Below are positions 7,597-15,203 of a stretch of 64,000 nt of DNA, piece after piece. Location of the stretch: NCBI RefSeq assembly GCF_001513965.1, contig NZ_KQ948018.1, positions 62,001 to 126,000 of the forward strand, written 5' to 3'. This stretch comes from Streptomyces cellostaticus (GTDB lineage: Bacteria; Actinomycetota; Actinomycetes; Streptomycetales; Streptomycetaceae). Position 1 is the stretch's first letter; every line of letters starts with the position of its first letter. The translations under genes and the position numbers were made by a program. The notes beneath the pieces are model-generated. The model ran no database searches. It was not told where the DNA came from and saw nothing but the letters and a program-made list of their open reading frames with translations.

Positions 7597-8712
7597 TCAA
7601 GTGAGCTGTCGGCCGAGGTCGCTCAGAGATCGTGCGGTCGCCGAGAGGGGATAGCGCGCCGCATTGGCATAGCTCGCCTGGCGCAGGGCGGGCAGCAACC
7701 CGGAGGTCTTCCTCAGCCGGTCGAGGTCGCGTGTGAGTGCGGCGGAGTTGCTGAAGTCGGTGGCCATCCCGGAAGCGGCGAGCGCCTCGCTGAGACCAGG
7801 GACGGGCTGGTACAGGACGGGGAGCCCGCACGCTTGGGCTTCCAGTGCGACCAGTCCCATGGCTTCCAGGGTGGTGGACGGCACGACCAGTACGTCGTGG
7901 TCGGTGAAGGCTTTCCACAGCTGTGGGCGACGGAGCCAGCCGAGGTAGCGGACTCGTACGCCGACTCGTTGCAGCAGCGGGGCCAGTGCGTGGAACTGGG
8001 CTCTGGGCGCTGCGACGCTCAGCTCGACACCGGGCACGGGAGCCAGGCTTTTGATCAGGGCCTCGACACCCTTTTCTGCGGTCAGGCGTCCTGCGTACAG
8101 GAGCCGCAGGTGGCTGGTGGAGGTGCGTGCCGGCCGGGAGGGCGGGGCGGTGAGCAGGTGGTCGGGGATGCCCCAGGGGATATGGGTGATCTTGCGGCGT
8201 TCGGTCTGCGGGGTGAGCTTGAGGAGGCGGTCGGCCATTGCGGTGGTCGGGACCACGATGGCGTCGGTGGCCCTGGCTGTTTCGCGTAGCACCTGGAGCT
8301 GGTCTCGGTGGGTCTCGGCGAAGAGCAGGTCCGTGCCGTGGACGAGGGCGATCCGGGGATGCGAGGGCAGAGCCCGGATGAGGGCAGGAGTGGCGCCGAA
8401 TGCGAGGTGCTGCAAGTGGAGGACGCCGATCTGTGTGGGATCGAGCGTGGCTGTAAGCGCTCTGCGCAGGGTGGCGACGTAGCGGCTGAAGGCCGTTCCT
8501 TCCAGGCATTTGCCTGCTACGGGGAGCACGTTGAGTCCGGCGGGTGGACGGGGAGCGTGACCAGGTGGTGCGAGCATGAAGGCGCGGGCCGGGATGAGGG
8601 GTTGTTGGCCGGTGTAGAGGTCGAGGAAGAGTTCGACGCTGCCGCCGGGGCTTCCGACGGGGAGATCCAGGAAGGTGGCGGCCATCGGGCCGGTGGTCGA
8701 GGCAGTGTTCAC
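7597..8712 (-). CDS. glycosyltransferase, GT4 family
   Basis: 371 residues. The C-terminal domain has LLYAGRLTAEKGVEALI, the usual start of the nucleotide-sugar-binding half of GT-B enzymes, and later the EAMGLVALEAQACGLPVL acidic motif (ExxGLxxxEAxAxGxPV) that contacts the donor. The N-terminal part (LDLPVGSPGGSVELF) is a typical GT4 acceptor-domain opening. It is expected to transfer a sugar from a nucleotide donor with retention of configuration; donor and acceptor are unknown. The GTG start lies inside the stop of the upstream deaminase-fold gene (GTGA), so it is translationally coupled. Confidence 0.88.
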   Translation of the reverse strand: MNTASTTGPMAATFLDLPVGSPGGSVELFLDLYTGQQPLIPARAFMLAPPGHAPRPPAGLNVLPVAGKCLEGTAFSRYVATLRRALTATLDPTQIGVLHLQHLAFGATPALIRALPSHPRIALVHGTDLLFAETHRDQLQVLRETARATDAIVVPTTAMADRLLKLTPQTERRKITHIPWGIPDHLLTAPPSRPARTSTSHLRLLYAGRLTAEKGVEALIKSLAPVPGVELSVAAPRAQFHALAPLLQRVGVRVRYLGWLRRPQLWKAFTDHDVLVVPSTTLEAMGLVALEAQACGLPVLYQPVPGLSEALAASGMATDFSNSAALTRDLDRLRKTSGLLPALRQASYANAARYPLSATARSLSDLGRQLT

Positions 8713-9245
8713 CGCACTCCTCCGCCGATCTCCTCGCAGAGGCGCGAGATGTCGATGCCTTCCGTGGACGCGTACTTGGCAGGCTGCTGCTGGTAGCTGG
8801 CCGGGGCGCCGAAGGTGGTGAGGAAGACGAGCTTGCCGAAGGTCATGCCCGGATACACGCGCACCGGTCGGGCGGCGCGGATCTCCAGCGTCCAACGGAT
8901 CGCATGGCCCTGGTGTCCGAGCGGAGCCGACACGTGAACCCAGATGCCCAGGGAGCCGGTGGTGCGGTCGCCGTTCAGCAGCTGCGCGTACGTTTCCGAA
9001 CCGGTCCGCTCCAGCGTGATGCCGAGGTAGAGCAGGTCAGGGCGCAGAACCATGCCAGTGTCAGGGATGGGCTGCTCGGTGAAGGCGGTGGGGGTTGCGG
9101 CGTCGAGGTTGCCGTCGCAGACGCGGATCGTGTCGGCGAGCCGCCAGTCGTAGGCGTTGGCAGAGACGCGGCTGGGCTCGTACGGGTCGATGGTGATCTC
9201 GCCGGCCTGGACGGCGGCGGCGATGGCGGGGCCGGTGAGGATCAC
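8709..9245 (-). CDS. dCTP-deaminase-fold protein, second paralogue (phosphate-site residues lost)
   Basis: 178 residues starting ILTGPAIAAAV. The overall pattern (LRPDLLYLGITLE, WTLE, PVRVYPGMTFGKLVF) matches dCTP deaminase/dUTPase trimers. The general-base Glu is kept in WTLE, but the conserved GRSSxxRLG loop that binds phosphates and supplies the catalytic Ser and Arg reads GDRTTGSLG. Its neighbour has the opposite defect. In known Dcd enzymes the active site sits between subunits, so the two may form one composite enzyme; that is inference. It starts with GTG inside the upstream stop codon. Confidence 0.85.
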   Translation of the reverse strand: MILTGPAIAAAVQAGEITIDPYEPSRVSANAYDWRLADTIRVCDGNLDAATPTAFTEQPIPDTGMVLRPDLLYLGITLERTGSETYAQLLNGDRTTGSLGIWVHVSAPLGHQGHAIRWTLEIRAARPVRVYPGMTFGKLVFLTTFGAPASYQQQPAKYASTEGIDISRLCEEIGGGVR

Positions 9246-9781
9246 GATGCCACCACCCGGAGTCGGGCGAGGTCTCGCCAGTAGGCGGAGGGCTGCGGTC
9301 CTGTGGCGGCCTGGTATTTGCCGCGGTAGAGGTCGACGGCGCCAGTGGAGACGAAGAACATGATCTGCCCGATCGCCATGCCGGCGTACACGCGCAGCGG
9401 TCGGATCGGGGTGAGCATGAGCGTCCACTGGCCATGGAAGCCGATGTCGCCGATGGGGGCGGTGATCTCGACGAACAGGCCGAGGCGGCCGACGGAGGAG
9501 CGGCCGAACAGCAGCGGCACGAAGGTGTCGGAGCCGACCTCTTCGAGGGTGTGGCCGAGGTAGAGCTCGCCTGGCTGGAGGACGTGCCCGTCCGGGCCGA
9601 TGGCGGTTTCGCGCGTGGGGTTGGGCCGGTGGGCGTCCAGGACCGTGCTCGTGTACGTGATCAGGGTGGGGCCCAGACGCACGTTGTAGCTGTTGGGGTT
9701 GACCTGGCCGGCGGCGAATGGGGTGATGCGGAGGCGGCCGTCGTGAGCGGCAGCGGTGATCTCCGGGCCGGTGAGGATCAT
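9242..9781 (-). CDS. dCTP-deaminase-fold protein, first paralogue (general-base Glu replaced by Met)
   Basis: 179 residues. It keeps the signature GRSSVGRLGL loop, the TAPIGDIGFHG turn and the GM-x-IGQI strand of dCTP deaminases. At the position of E. coli Dcd Glu138, within VLEFYN, it reads WTLML, so the proton-shuttling Glu is Met. Taken alone it should not deaminate dCTP by the known mechanism. ATG overlaps the stop of the metallophosphoesterase gene and its own stop overlaps the next start. Alternatives are a non-catalytic nucleotide sensor or a heteromer with the next gene product. Confidence 0.87.
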   Translation of the reverse strand: MILTGPEITAAAHDGRLRITPFAAGQVNPNSYNVRLGPTLITYTSTVLDAHRPNPTRETAIGPDGHVLQPGELYLGHTLEEVGSDTFVPLLFGRSSVGRLGLFVEITAPIGDIGFHGQWTLMLTPIRPLRVYAGMAIGQIMFFVSTGAVDLYRGKYQAATGPQPSAYWRDLARLRVVAS

Positions 9782-11016
9782 TGCCTGCCTCCTTCCGCGG
9801 TGTCGGGAGCGGTGAGGATGTGCTGGACGGCCTGGTCCAGACGCAGCCCGGCCTCGTGGGTGCGCTCGCCGACGTAGGTCTCGGCGAGGTAGTCGGTGGT
9901 CAGCACGGTAGTGATGGCGTCAGGCAAGGGATCGGGTGCGATGACGAGCGGGCCGGTCTGGGCGGTCAGATGTGACAGCCAGCCAGTGAGGTCCCTGCGT
10001 GCCGGCTCAGGTACGTGGGTGTGCACCAGCTGGTTGGCGAACGGCTCGATGGAGAGCAGGTCGCCCTGGGTGAGGGTATCGCCGAGTGGTACGGCGCGTA
10101 GTGCCGTCTCGTTGAGGATGACCGCGTCTGCGCCGAGTGCCGTATGCAGGCGGGCGGTGAGGTCCACGAGCAGGCTGCGCCGGTCGAGGGACTGGTGGCG
10201 GTAGGCCGGTTTGATCGGGCCGAGGACGCCGGCCAGCTGTTGCTTGACGTCCTCGATGCGTGAGCGCAGGTCCGCAAGCTCCGTGGGAACGACGCTCGGG
10301 GTCCGATCGGGGAAGGACGTGGTGCCCGCACCCCATCCCGTGCCCACGGGCGTGGCGATGGCATAGCCGTTGGCGAGTTCCCGGCCCTTGACGACCAGGG
10401 TGTCGTCGACCCGGACCGGCCCGTACTGATCGCTGTGGCAGTGCCCGGCGAAGACCACGTCGAGGAACGGACATGCTGCCGCGAGTTTCCGGTCCTCGTC
10501 GAAGCCGGAGTGGCTGAGCAGGACCCAGCTGTCCACCTCGTGGTGGTGAGCGAGCATCAGCTCGCGTAGGGCTTGGACGGGATCAGTGACGCAGTGTCCA
10601 GCTCGCTGGGCGGCCGGGATCGAGTGGAAGGCTTGCCGACCGATCACAGCGGTTACGCCGATGCGACGTCCAGCGATGTCCGCGATGTACAAGCGGCGGA
10701 AGAGTGCGTCGCCGGTGTTGGCGTCGACGGCGTTGGCGCAGACAGTGCGCCGGTGAAGGTCCGGCTCGAAGTGGTGACCCCAGCCGTGGTTGCCGGGGGC
10801 CAGCACGTCGTACAGCCTGAGCAGGATCCCCCTCTCGATGGTGCCGCGGGCAAGGCGGTAATAGCCGCTGCCTTCGAAGAAGTCGCCGCAGTCCACGATG
10901 AGCGAGGTCGGGCGCAGCGCGTGGAGGTGGGTCAGGAACGGCGCGGCGTTGTCGAAGGCGGAGTGGACGTCCGTCGTGGCAACGATCTGGCGCAGGTTCC
11001 GGCCGTCGGTGGTCAT
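9778..11016 (-). CDS. metallophosphoesterase of the 5'-nucleotidase type
   Basis: 412 residues. The dimetal-site motifs appear in order: TDVHSA (D-x-H), DCGDFFEGS (GD), APGNHGW (GNH), LLSHSGFDED (H) and FAGHCHSDQ (GHxH). After about residue 220 the sequence resembles the substrate-binding domain of UshA/2',3'-cyclic phosphodiesterase enzymes. There is no signal peptide, so unlike UshA it should act in the cytoplasm, probably on a nucleotide. The start overlaps the MurA-like stop (ATGA) and the stop overlaps the first deaminase-fold start. Confidence 0.88.
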   Translation of the reverse strand: MTTDGRNLRQIVATTDVHSAFDNAAPFLTHLHALRPTSLIVDCGDFFEGSGYYRLARGTIERGILLRLYDVLAPGNHGWGHHFEPDLHRRTVCANAVDANTGDALFRRLYIADIAGRRIGVTAVIGRQAFHSIPAAQRAGHCVTDPVQALRELMLAHHHEVDSWVLLSHSGFDEDRKLAAACPFLDVVFAGHCHSDQYGPVRVDDTLVVKGRELANGYAIATPVGTGWGAGTTSFPDRTPSVVPTELADLRSRIEDVKQQLAGVLGPIKPAYRHQSLDRRSLLVDLTARLHTALGADAVILNETALRAVPLGDTLTQGDLLSIEPFANQLVHTHVPEPARRDLTGWLSHLTAQTGPLVIAPDPLPDAITTVLTTDYLAETYVGERTHEAGLRLDQAVQHILTAPDTAEGGRQ

Positions 11017-12335
11017 GGGGTGACCTCGCAGATGTCGGCGCCCAGGGTGCGCAGCTTGCCGGACAGGTCGGCGTGGCCGCGGCGCAGCTGGTCGAGGCCG
11101 CCGATAGTGGTGACGCCTCGGGCGGTGAGGCCGGTGATCATGAGGGCGGACCCGGTGCGGATGTCAGTGGCTTCGACGCCCGCGCCCGTCAGCTGCTGGG
11201 GCCCGGTCAGGCGGCATTCGGTGGGGGAGATCTCCTCGATCTCGGCGCCCAGGCGGGACAGCTGCGGCAGCAGGTTGTCGTGGCGGCCGGGATTGATGGC
11301 GTCGGCGAACAGATGCGTGCCGGGCAGTCCGAGGGCGAGTGCCATGAGCGGTGGTTCGAAGTCGGCGTCCAGGCCGGCCAGGCTCAGGGAGGCGATGGCC
11401 CGCAGGGGACGACCAGCGGGGGCTGTCTCCTGGGCCCGGACGGTAAGGCCATTCGGCTCCGCGTCTGCGGGGATGCCGAGTTGATGAAGGGCAGCCACGA
11501 ACGGGCCTACGTCCTTGCCCTGCACGCCGTCGATACGGGCAGTACCGCGCGTCGCGGCGATCGCGCAGGCCAACGTGGCTGCCTCGATCTTGTCTCCGGG
11601 CACTGTCCAGGCAGCGGGGGCAGCCGGCGCCGAGGAGGGCGGTGAGAGTGTGAGTACATGCTCGCCGGCGCGCGTCTCCCAGCCCACCGAACTCAGGGCT
11701 TCGAGCACACTCAGGACTTCGGGCGAGAGGTTGGGTTGACCCAGCCGTAAGGGTCGGCCGGTCGTGAGAGCACGCAGTGTCGCGGCCACGGTCGCACCGC
11801 GAGATCGGAAGGGCAGTGCGATGGAGACGGTGCCCGTGTGAGAGGTGAGGGCCTCGATGCCATATCCGGAGCCGTCCTGCCGGCTCCGGTCGCCGAACGC
11901 CTCGTACACCTTGAAGTGCAGGTCCATCCCTCGCGCACCGATGCGGCAGCCGCCCGGCCAGGGCAGCCGCGCCTGGCCGTAACGCGCGAGCAGGGCGGGG
12001 ACGAGGTAGTACGAGGCGCGGATGTGGGCTGCCTGCGCCAGATCGGGCAATCCCCGAGATGCCTCCGTCGGCAGGATCACATAGGTGGTCGGTTCGCCGA
12101 CGGGCTGCGTGACATGCCAGCCCGCCTGTTGCAGCAGAACGAGCATGATCTGGACGTCCGTGCTGTCCGGAACGTTGCTCAGCCGAACCGGGCGGCCGAG
12201 GGCAGCCGTGGCGGCCAGGAGCGGCAGAGCGGCGTTCTTGGACCCGTCGACGCTCACAGTGCCGGCGAGTGGCGGCCCAGGGCGTACGGCGATCACCTCG
12301 GCGGCCACGCCGGGGGCGTGGATGGTCGTCATCAT
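11013..12335 (-). CDS. MurA-like enolpyruvyl transferase
   Basis: 440 residues with the EPSP-synthase/MurA fold. The PEP-site Lys-Asn pair is GSKNA (Lys33, Asn34) and the reactive Cys loop is PGGCRIGARGMDLH (Cys130, equivalent to E. coli Cys115), so it should be catalytically competent. Housekeeping MurA moves enolpyruvate onto UDP-GlcNAc. A copy embedded among nucleotide and sugar enzymes on a mobile element could serve another nucleotide acceptor, as the MurA homologues of nikkomycin/polyoxin biosynthesis do with UMP. ATG at 12335 shares a base with the upstream TGA; a TTG at 12338 is the alternative. Confidence 0.85.
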   Translation of the reverse strand: MMTTIHAPGVAAEVIAVRPGPPLAGTVSVDGSKNAALPLLAATAALGRPVRLSNVPDSTDVQIMLVLLQQAGWHVTQPVGEPTTYVILPTEASRGLPDLAQAAHIRASYYLVPALLARYGQARLPWPGGCRIGARGMDLHFKVYEAFGDRSRQDGSGYGIEALTSHTGTVSIALPFRSRGATVAATLRALTTGRPLRLGQPNLSPEVLSVLEALSSVGWETRAGEHVLTLSPPSSAPAAPAAWTVPGDKIEAATLACAIAATRGTARIDGVQGKDVGPFVAALHQLGIPADAEPNGLTVRAQETAPAGRPLRAIASLSLAGLDADFEPPLMALALGLPGTHLFADAINPGRHDNLLPQLSRLGAEIEEISPTECRLTGPQQLTGAGVEATDIRTGSALMITGLTARGVTTIGGLDQLRRGHADLSGKLRTLGADICEVTP

Positions 12336-12772
12336 CAACTCCTCTGCAGAGGAAGGAAACAGGCGATGTCCTGGCTGGGTTTGGTGATCAGGTCGATCTC
12401 GGCCCAGCAGCGCTTGCCGTTCTCCGTCGGCTCGGCGCGGTACCGGTCAGCGAGAGCGGCGACGAGGAACAGGCCCCGGCCGCCCTCGCTATCCGCATCG
12501 GGCAGAGCCGGCTGGGGCAGCACCGGGCTTGTATCGCAGACCTCGATCCGCAGGACGACCTCGTCGAGACAGACCGCGAGCGAGACCGATCCGGTCTCGG
12601 CGTACTGGACCGCGTTGGTGACGAGCTCGCTGACCAGCAGTTCGGCCGTGCGCACCACCTCGGTGCCCAGTCCCGCGTCCCAGCCCACTATCGCGCTCAC
12701 GGCCTGGTGCCGGGCCGCGGCCGCTGCGGCGGGCGTCGCGGGTAGGGAAAGAGCGAGCTGGTGCGTTTCCAT
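12335..12772 (-). CDS. ATP-binding protein, RsbW/anti-sigma-like HATPase
   Basis: 145 residues. It has the Bergerat ATP fold: ELVTNAVQYA (N box), IEVCDTSP (G1 Asp) and SEGGRGLFLVAALAD (G2). It belongs to the very common Streptomyces family of single-domain anti-sigma-factor-like kinases. Such genes are often paired with an XRE regulator, and here an XRE/TPR gene is divergently transcribed 175 bases away. It leads the coupled run toward 7597 and ends on the MurA-like start. Its partner protein is not identified. Confidence 0.85.
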   Translation of the reverse strand: METHQLALSLPATPAAAAAARHQAVSAIVGWDAGLGTEVVRTAELLVSELVTNAVQYAETGSVSLAVCLDEVVLRIEVCDTSPVLPQPALPDADSEGGRGLFLVAALADRYRAEPTENGKRCWAEIDLITKPSQDIACFLPLQRS

Positions 12773-12849
12773 GAGCGGCCTCCCGGTGTAGGTGGGGCCA
12801 CACCAAGCAACCAGCCCGTCGCCGTGAGTGGTTAGCTCATGCGCGGGCG

Positions 12850-12875
12850 CTGCATGACTTATGCAGGAGCTGCAT
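12850..12875. promoter_or_regulatory. candidate operator between the HATPase and XRE genes
   Basis: CTGCAT, five bases, ATGCAG forms an inverted repeat (12850-12866) and a third half-site, CTGCAT, follows at 12870. It lies in the 175-base divergent intergenic region. The XRE protein at 12948 is the obvious candidate to bind it and control both directions; binding is inferred. Confidence 0.4.
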
Positions 12876-12947
12876 CACCGCCAACTACGGCTGATCTATG
12901 CTCGATTGAGCAGGCAGGATCAGCGACGGCGGAGGGAGCCGTGGCAG

Positions 12948-14219
12948 ATGGCCGAGGCATATGGGGAAGCGAGACGGATCGGAGAACGAATCCGTCGGGC
13001 ACGGGTGTTACAGCGGCGTTCACAGCACGACGTGGCTGCAGCGCTTGGGTATCACCAGTCCAAGGTGAGCCGTCTGGAGAGCGGTCGCGGCACGGAGGAC
13101 ATCCGCGTACTACGCGCCGTCGCGCAGGAACTAGACATCCCGCCCCACGAGTTGGGCCTCGCCCCCGCTCAGGACGCCTCTGTCGCCGACCCAGAAGCTG
13201 ATGACATGCACCGCCGCACCTTCCTCGCCGCGAGCATCGCAGCGCTCGCGACCCCGGCCGGCTCTTCGGCCTCGCACACCGCCCTCGTCCAGGCACTCCT
13301 GCCTGGCCCCGGCCACGCGGGCACCGGTGACCCACAGGACACGGCTGTCCTGTACGAACGAGTCGGATCGGCGCTCAGGCTCTTCCACACCTGCCACTAC
13401 ACAGAGCTGGAGCGCACCCTCCCGGATCTGATCGGTGACCTGCGACTGGCCGCCAGCGAGGCGACGGACAGGGATACGGTGTCCGGGCTCCTGGCCACGG
13501 CGTACCAGACCGCGACCAGCCTGCTGCTCAAACAGCACGACCAGGGCAACGCATGGCTCGCCGTCGGCCGGGCGATGGCCGAAGCAGAACGCTCGGGCGA
13601 CCCGGTGGTCCTCGCCTCCAGCGTCCGTGTCCAGGCCCACGTCCTCGTGCGCGAGAAGCACGCCACCGAAGCTGTCACTCTGGTCAGGCACACCGCCGAC
13701 CAGCTCACCGGTTCCTACGACCGGCGCTCTCCGAAGTACCTCGCTGCTGTAGGACTGCTGCTCCTGCGCGGTGTGACCGCGGCCAGCAGCCGCGGTGATC
13801 GCGCGGCCACGAAGGAGTTCCTCATCGAGGCCAAGGAAGTCTCCCGGTATGTGACCCTGGACCGGCCTGACGCTTGGGCCACCTTCAGCCCGACCAATGT
13901 CGCCCTGCACGAGTTGAGCGCCCTGGTGGCCTTCGGTGACGCCGGCCTCGCCCTCCAGGCGGCCCGACCCCTCATGCGCCGACACATCCCGGTCCCCGAG
14001 CGCCGCGCCGCCCTATGGGTGGAGGCGGCTCGTGCCTACAGCCAGCAGGGCCGCCTCGCCGACGGCTACCAGGCCCTGCGCATCGCCGAGACCTGCGCCG
14101 CCCAGGACATCCGCCGTCCCGACGTCCGCAACCTGGTCGCCGACATGGCAGCCCGCGACCGCCGTCGTACCCTGCCGGAACTGCACCACTTCAGCCGCCA
14201 ACTGGGAGTCCCCGCGTGA
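12948..14219 (+). CDS. XRE-family regulator with TPR-like helical domain
   Basis: 423 residues. Residues about 8-65 are a Cro/CI-type helix-turn-helix (RIRRARVLQRRSQHDVAAAL, then YHQSKVSRLESGRG). The rest is an alpha-helical repeat domain rich in Ala/Leu, as in the Streptomyces XRE-TPR regulators. ATG at 12948 is preferred because GGAGGGA lies about ten bases upstream; an upstream ATG at 12861 would add 29 Arg-rich residues. It is divergent from the HATPase-MurA run and overlaps the flavoprotein gene by four bases, suggesting that it governs the island. Confidence 0.87.
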   Translation: MAEAYGEARRIGERIRRARVLQRRSQHDVAAALGYHQSKVSRLESGRGTEDIRVLRAVAQELDIPPHELGLAPAQDASVADPEADDMHRRTFLAASIAALATPAGSSASHTALVQALLPGPGHAGTGDPQDTAVLYERVGSALRLFHTCHYTELERTLPDLIGDLRLAASEATDRDTVSGLLATAYQTATSLLLKQHDQGNAWLAVGRAMAEAERSGDPVVLASSVRVQAHVLVREKHATEAVTLVRHTADQLTGSYDRRSPKYLAAVGLLLLRGVTAASSRGDRAATKEFLIEAKEVSRYVTLDRPDAWATFSPTNVALHELSALVAFGDAGLALQAARPLMRRHIPVPERRAALWVEAARAYSQQGRLADGYQALRIAETCAAQDIRRPDVRNLVADMAARDRRRTLPELHHFSRQLGVPA

Positions 14220-14764
14220 CCGAACCGACCGCCCCGGACAAGAAGCCCTTCCTGTACGTCGTCGTGTGCGCGGCTGGCGTTGCCCGAGACGTCGGCAAGC
14301 TGATCACCGCTGCGCAGGAGGCGAACTGGGACGTCGGTGTCATCGCCACGCCGCAGGGCCTTGGCTTCATCGACGCGAAGGCGGTCGAGGCACAGACCGG
14401 CTACCCGATTCGCTCCGCCTGGCGCTCGCCGGGGGACCCTCGCCCACTGCCGCCCGCAGACGCCATCGCGGTCGCCCCGGCCACCTTTAACACGATCAAC
14501 AAATGGGCCACCGGGATATCCGACACCCTTGCCCTGGGCATCCTGTGCGAGGCGTACGGCATGGGCATCCCAACCGTGGCACTGCCCTACCTGAACTCAG
14601 CCCAGGCCGCTCACCCGGCCTACGAGCAGAGCCTGGAGCGGTTGCGGGGGATGGGCGTCATGATCGGCTCGTGTGAACCGCACAAGCCGAGGGTCGGCGG
14701 CGGGGCGGACCGGTTCCGCTGGGAGGAAGCTTTGGATCTGCTGGAGTCCAGGCCCGCTGGCTGA
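14216..14764 (+). CDS. flavoprotein, phosphopantothenoylcysteine-decarboxylase/LanD-like fold
   Basis: 182 residues. YVVVCAAGVARDVGKLI resembles the N-terminal FMN-binding strand of the HFCD family, and VAPATFNTINKWATGISDTL matches its AP-x-T-x-N-x-x-x-K-x-x-x-G-x-x-D signature almost perfectly. These proteins decarboxylate Cys-containing substrates or modify flavins. The active-site His of decarboxylases is not obvious, so the reaction is unclear. The GTG start sits in the upstream stop (GTGA), so it is co-translated with the XRE regulator. It ends 19 bases from the convergent small gene at 14784. Confidence 0.8.
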   Translation: MTEPTAPDKKPFLYVVVCAAGVARDVGKLITAAQEANWDVGVIATPQGLGFIDAKAVEAQTGYPIRSAWRSPGDPRPLPPADAIAVAPATFNTINKWATGISDTLALGILCEAYGMGIPTVALPYLNSAQAAHPAYEQSLERLRGMGVMIGSCEPHKPRVGGGADRFRWEEALDLLESRPAG

Positions 14765-14783
14765 TTCCGAGGCGGCGGGCTGG

Positions 14784-15179
14784 TCAGGAGCCGGGCAGTA
14801 GCGCCAGGACCGTGGACTGGACGAGCTGGGCGGCGGCGACGAGGTTGGGGAAGCCGCCGCAGCGTTCGACGAGGTTCTGGATCATGTAGCGCAGCGTGCC
14901 GGGATCGCGTTCGGGTTCATCGAGGCGCGGGGTGATCATGTCCAGGTCGCGCAGGGCGGCGTCCGCTTCGGGGGACTGGCCGCGCAGTCCTTCCAAGCGC
15001 CGCCGGAGGTCCTCGATGCTTTCGCGGGCTTTGTCGACGGCTTCGTTGGTGATGCTGTTGGTCTGGGTGGCGTTCTGGGAGAACGGCGCGGCCTGGGCCG
15101 GCCCTGTCATGTGACCGGTGTTGATGATGCCGAAGTTGGGACCGTTCGGGACCGGGTCGGACTGGCGTCGGATGGCCAT
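14784..15179 (-). CDS. small helical protein with N-terminal amyloid-signalling-like motif (pair 2, protein B)
   Basis: 131 residues. Residues 15-41 hold NFGIINTGHMTGPAQA then PFSQN and TQTN. The gene 24 bases upstream ends in the related NFGVMNGGTMTGPVQA, PFSAN, MTN. The rest is helical and charged (ESIEDLRRRLEGLRGQ, then a leucine-rich C-terminus). Unlike pair 1 protein B it has no membrane helix. The Gly/Asn/Thr-rich shared segment at the N-terminus of one product and the C-terminus of its neighbour again mirrors amyloid-signalling partners. Function inferred; no family recognised. Confidence 0.7.
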   Translation of the reverse strand: MAIRRQSDPVPNGPNFGIINTGHMTGPAQAAPFSQNATQTNSITNEAVDKARESIEDLRRRLEGLRGQSPEADAALRDLDMITPRLDEPERDPGTLRYMIQNLVERCGGFPNLVAAAQLVQSTVLALLPGS

Positions 15180-15203
15180 GCGGGCTCCTGGCGGGCTTGT
15201 GGG

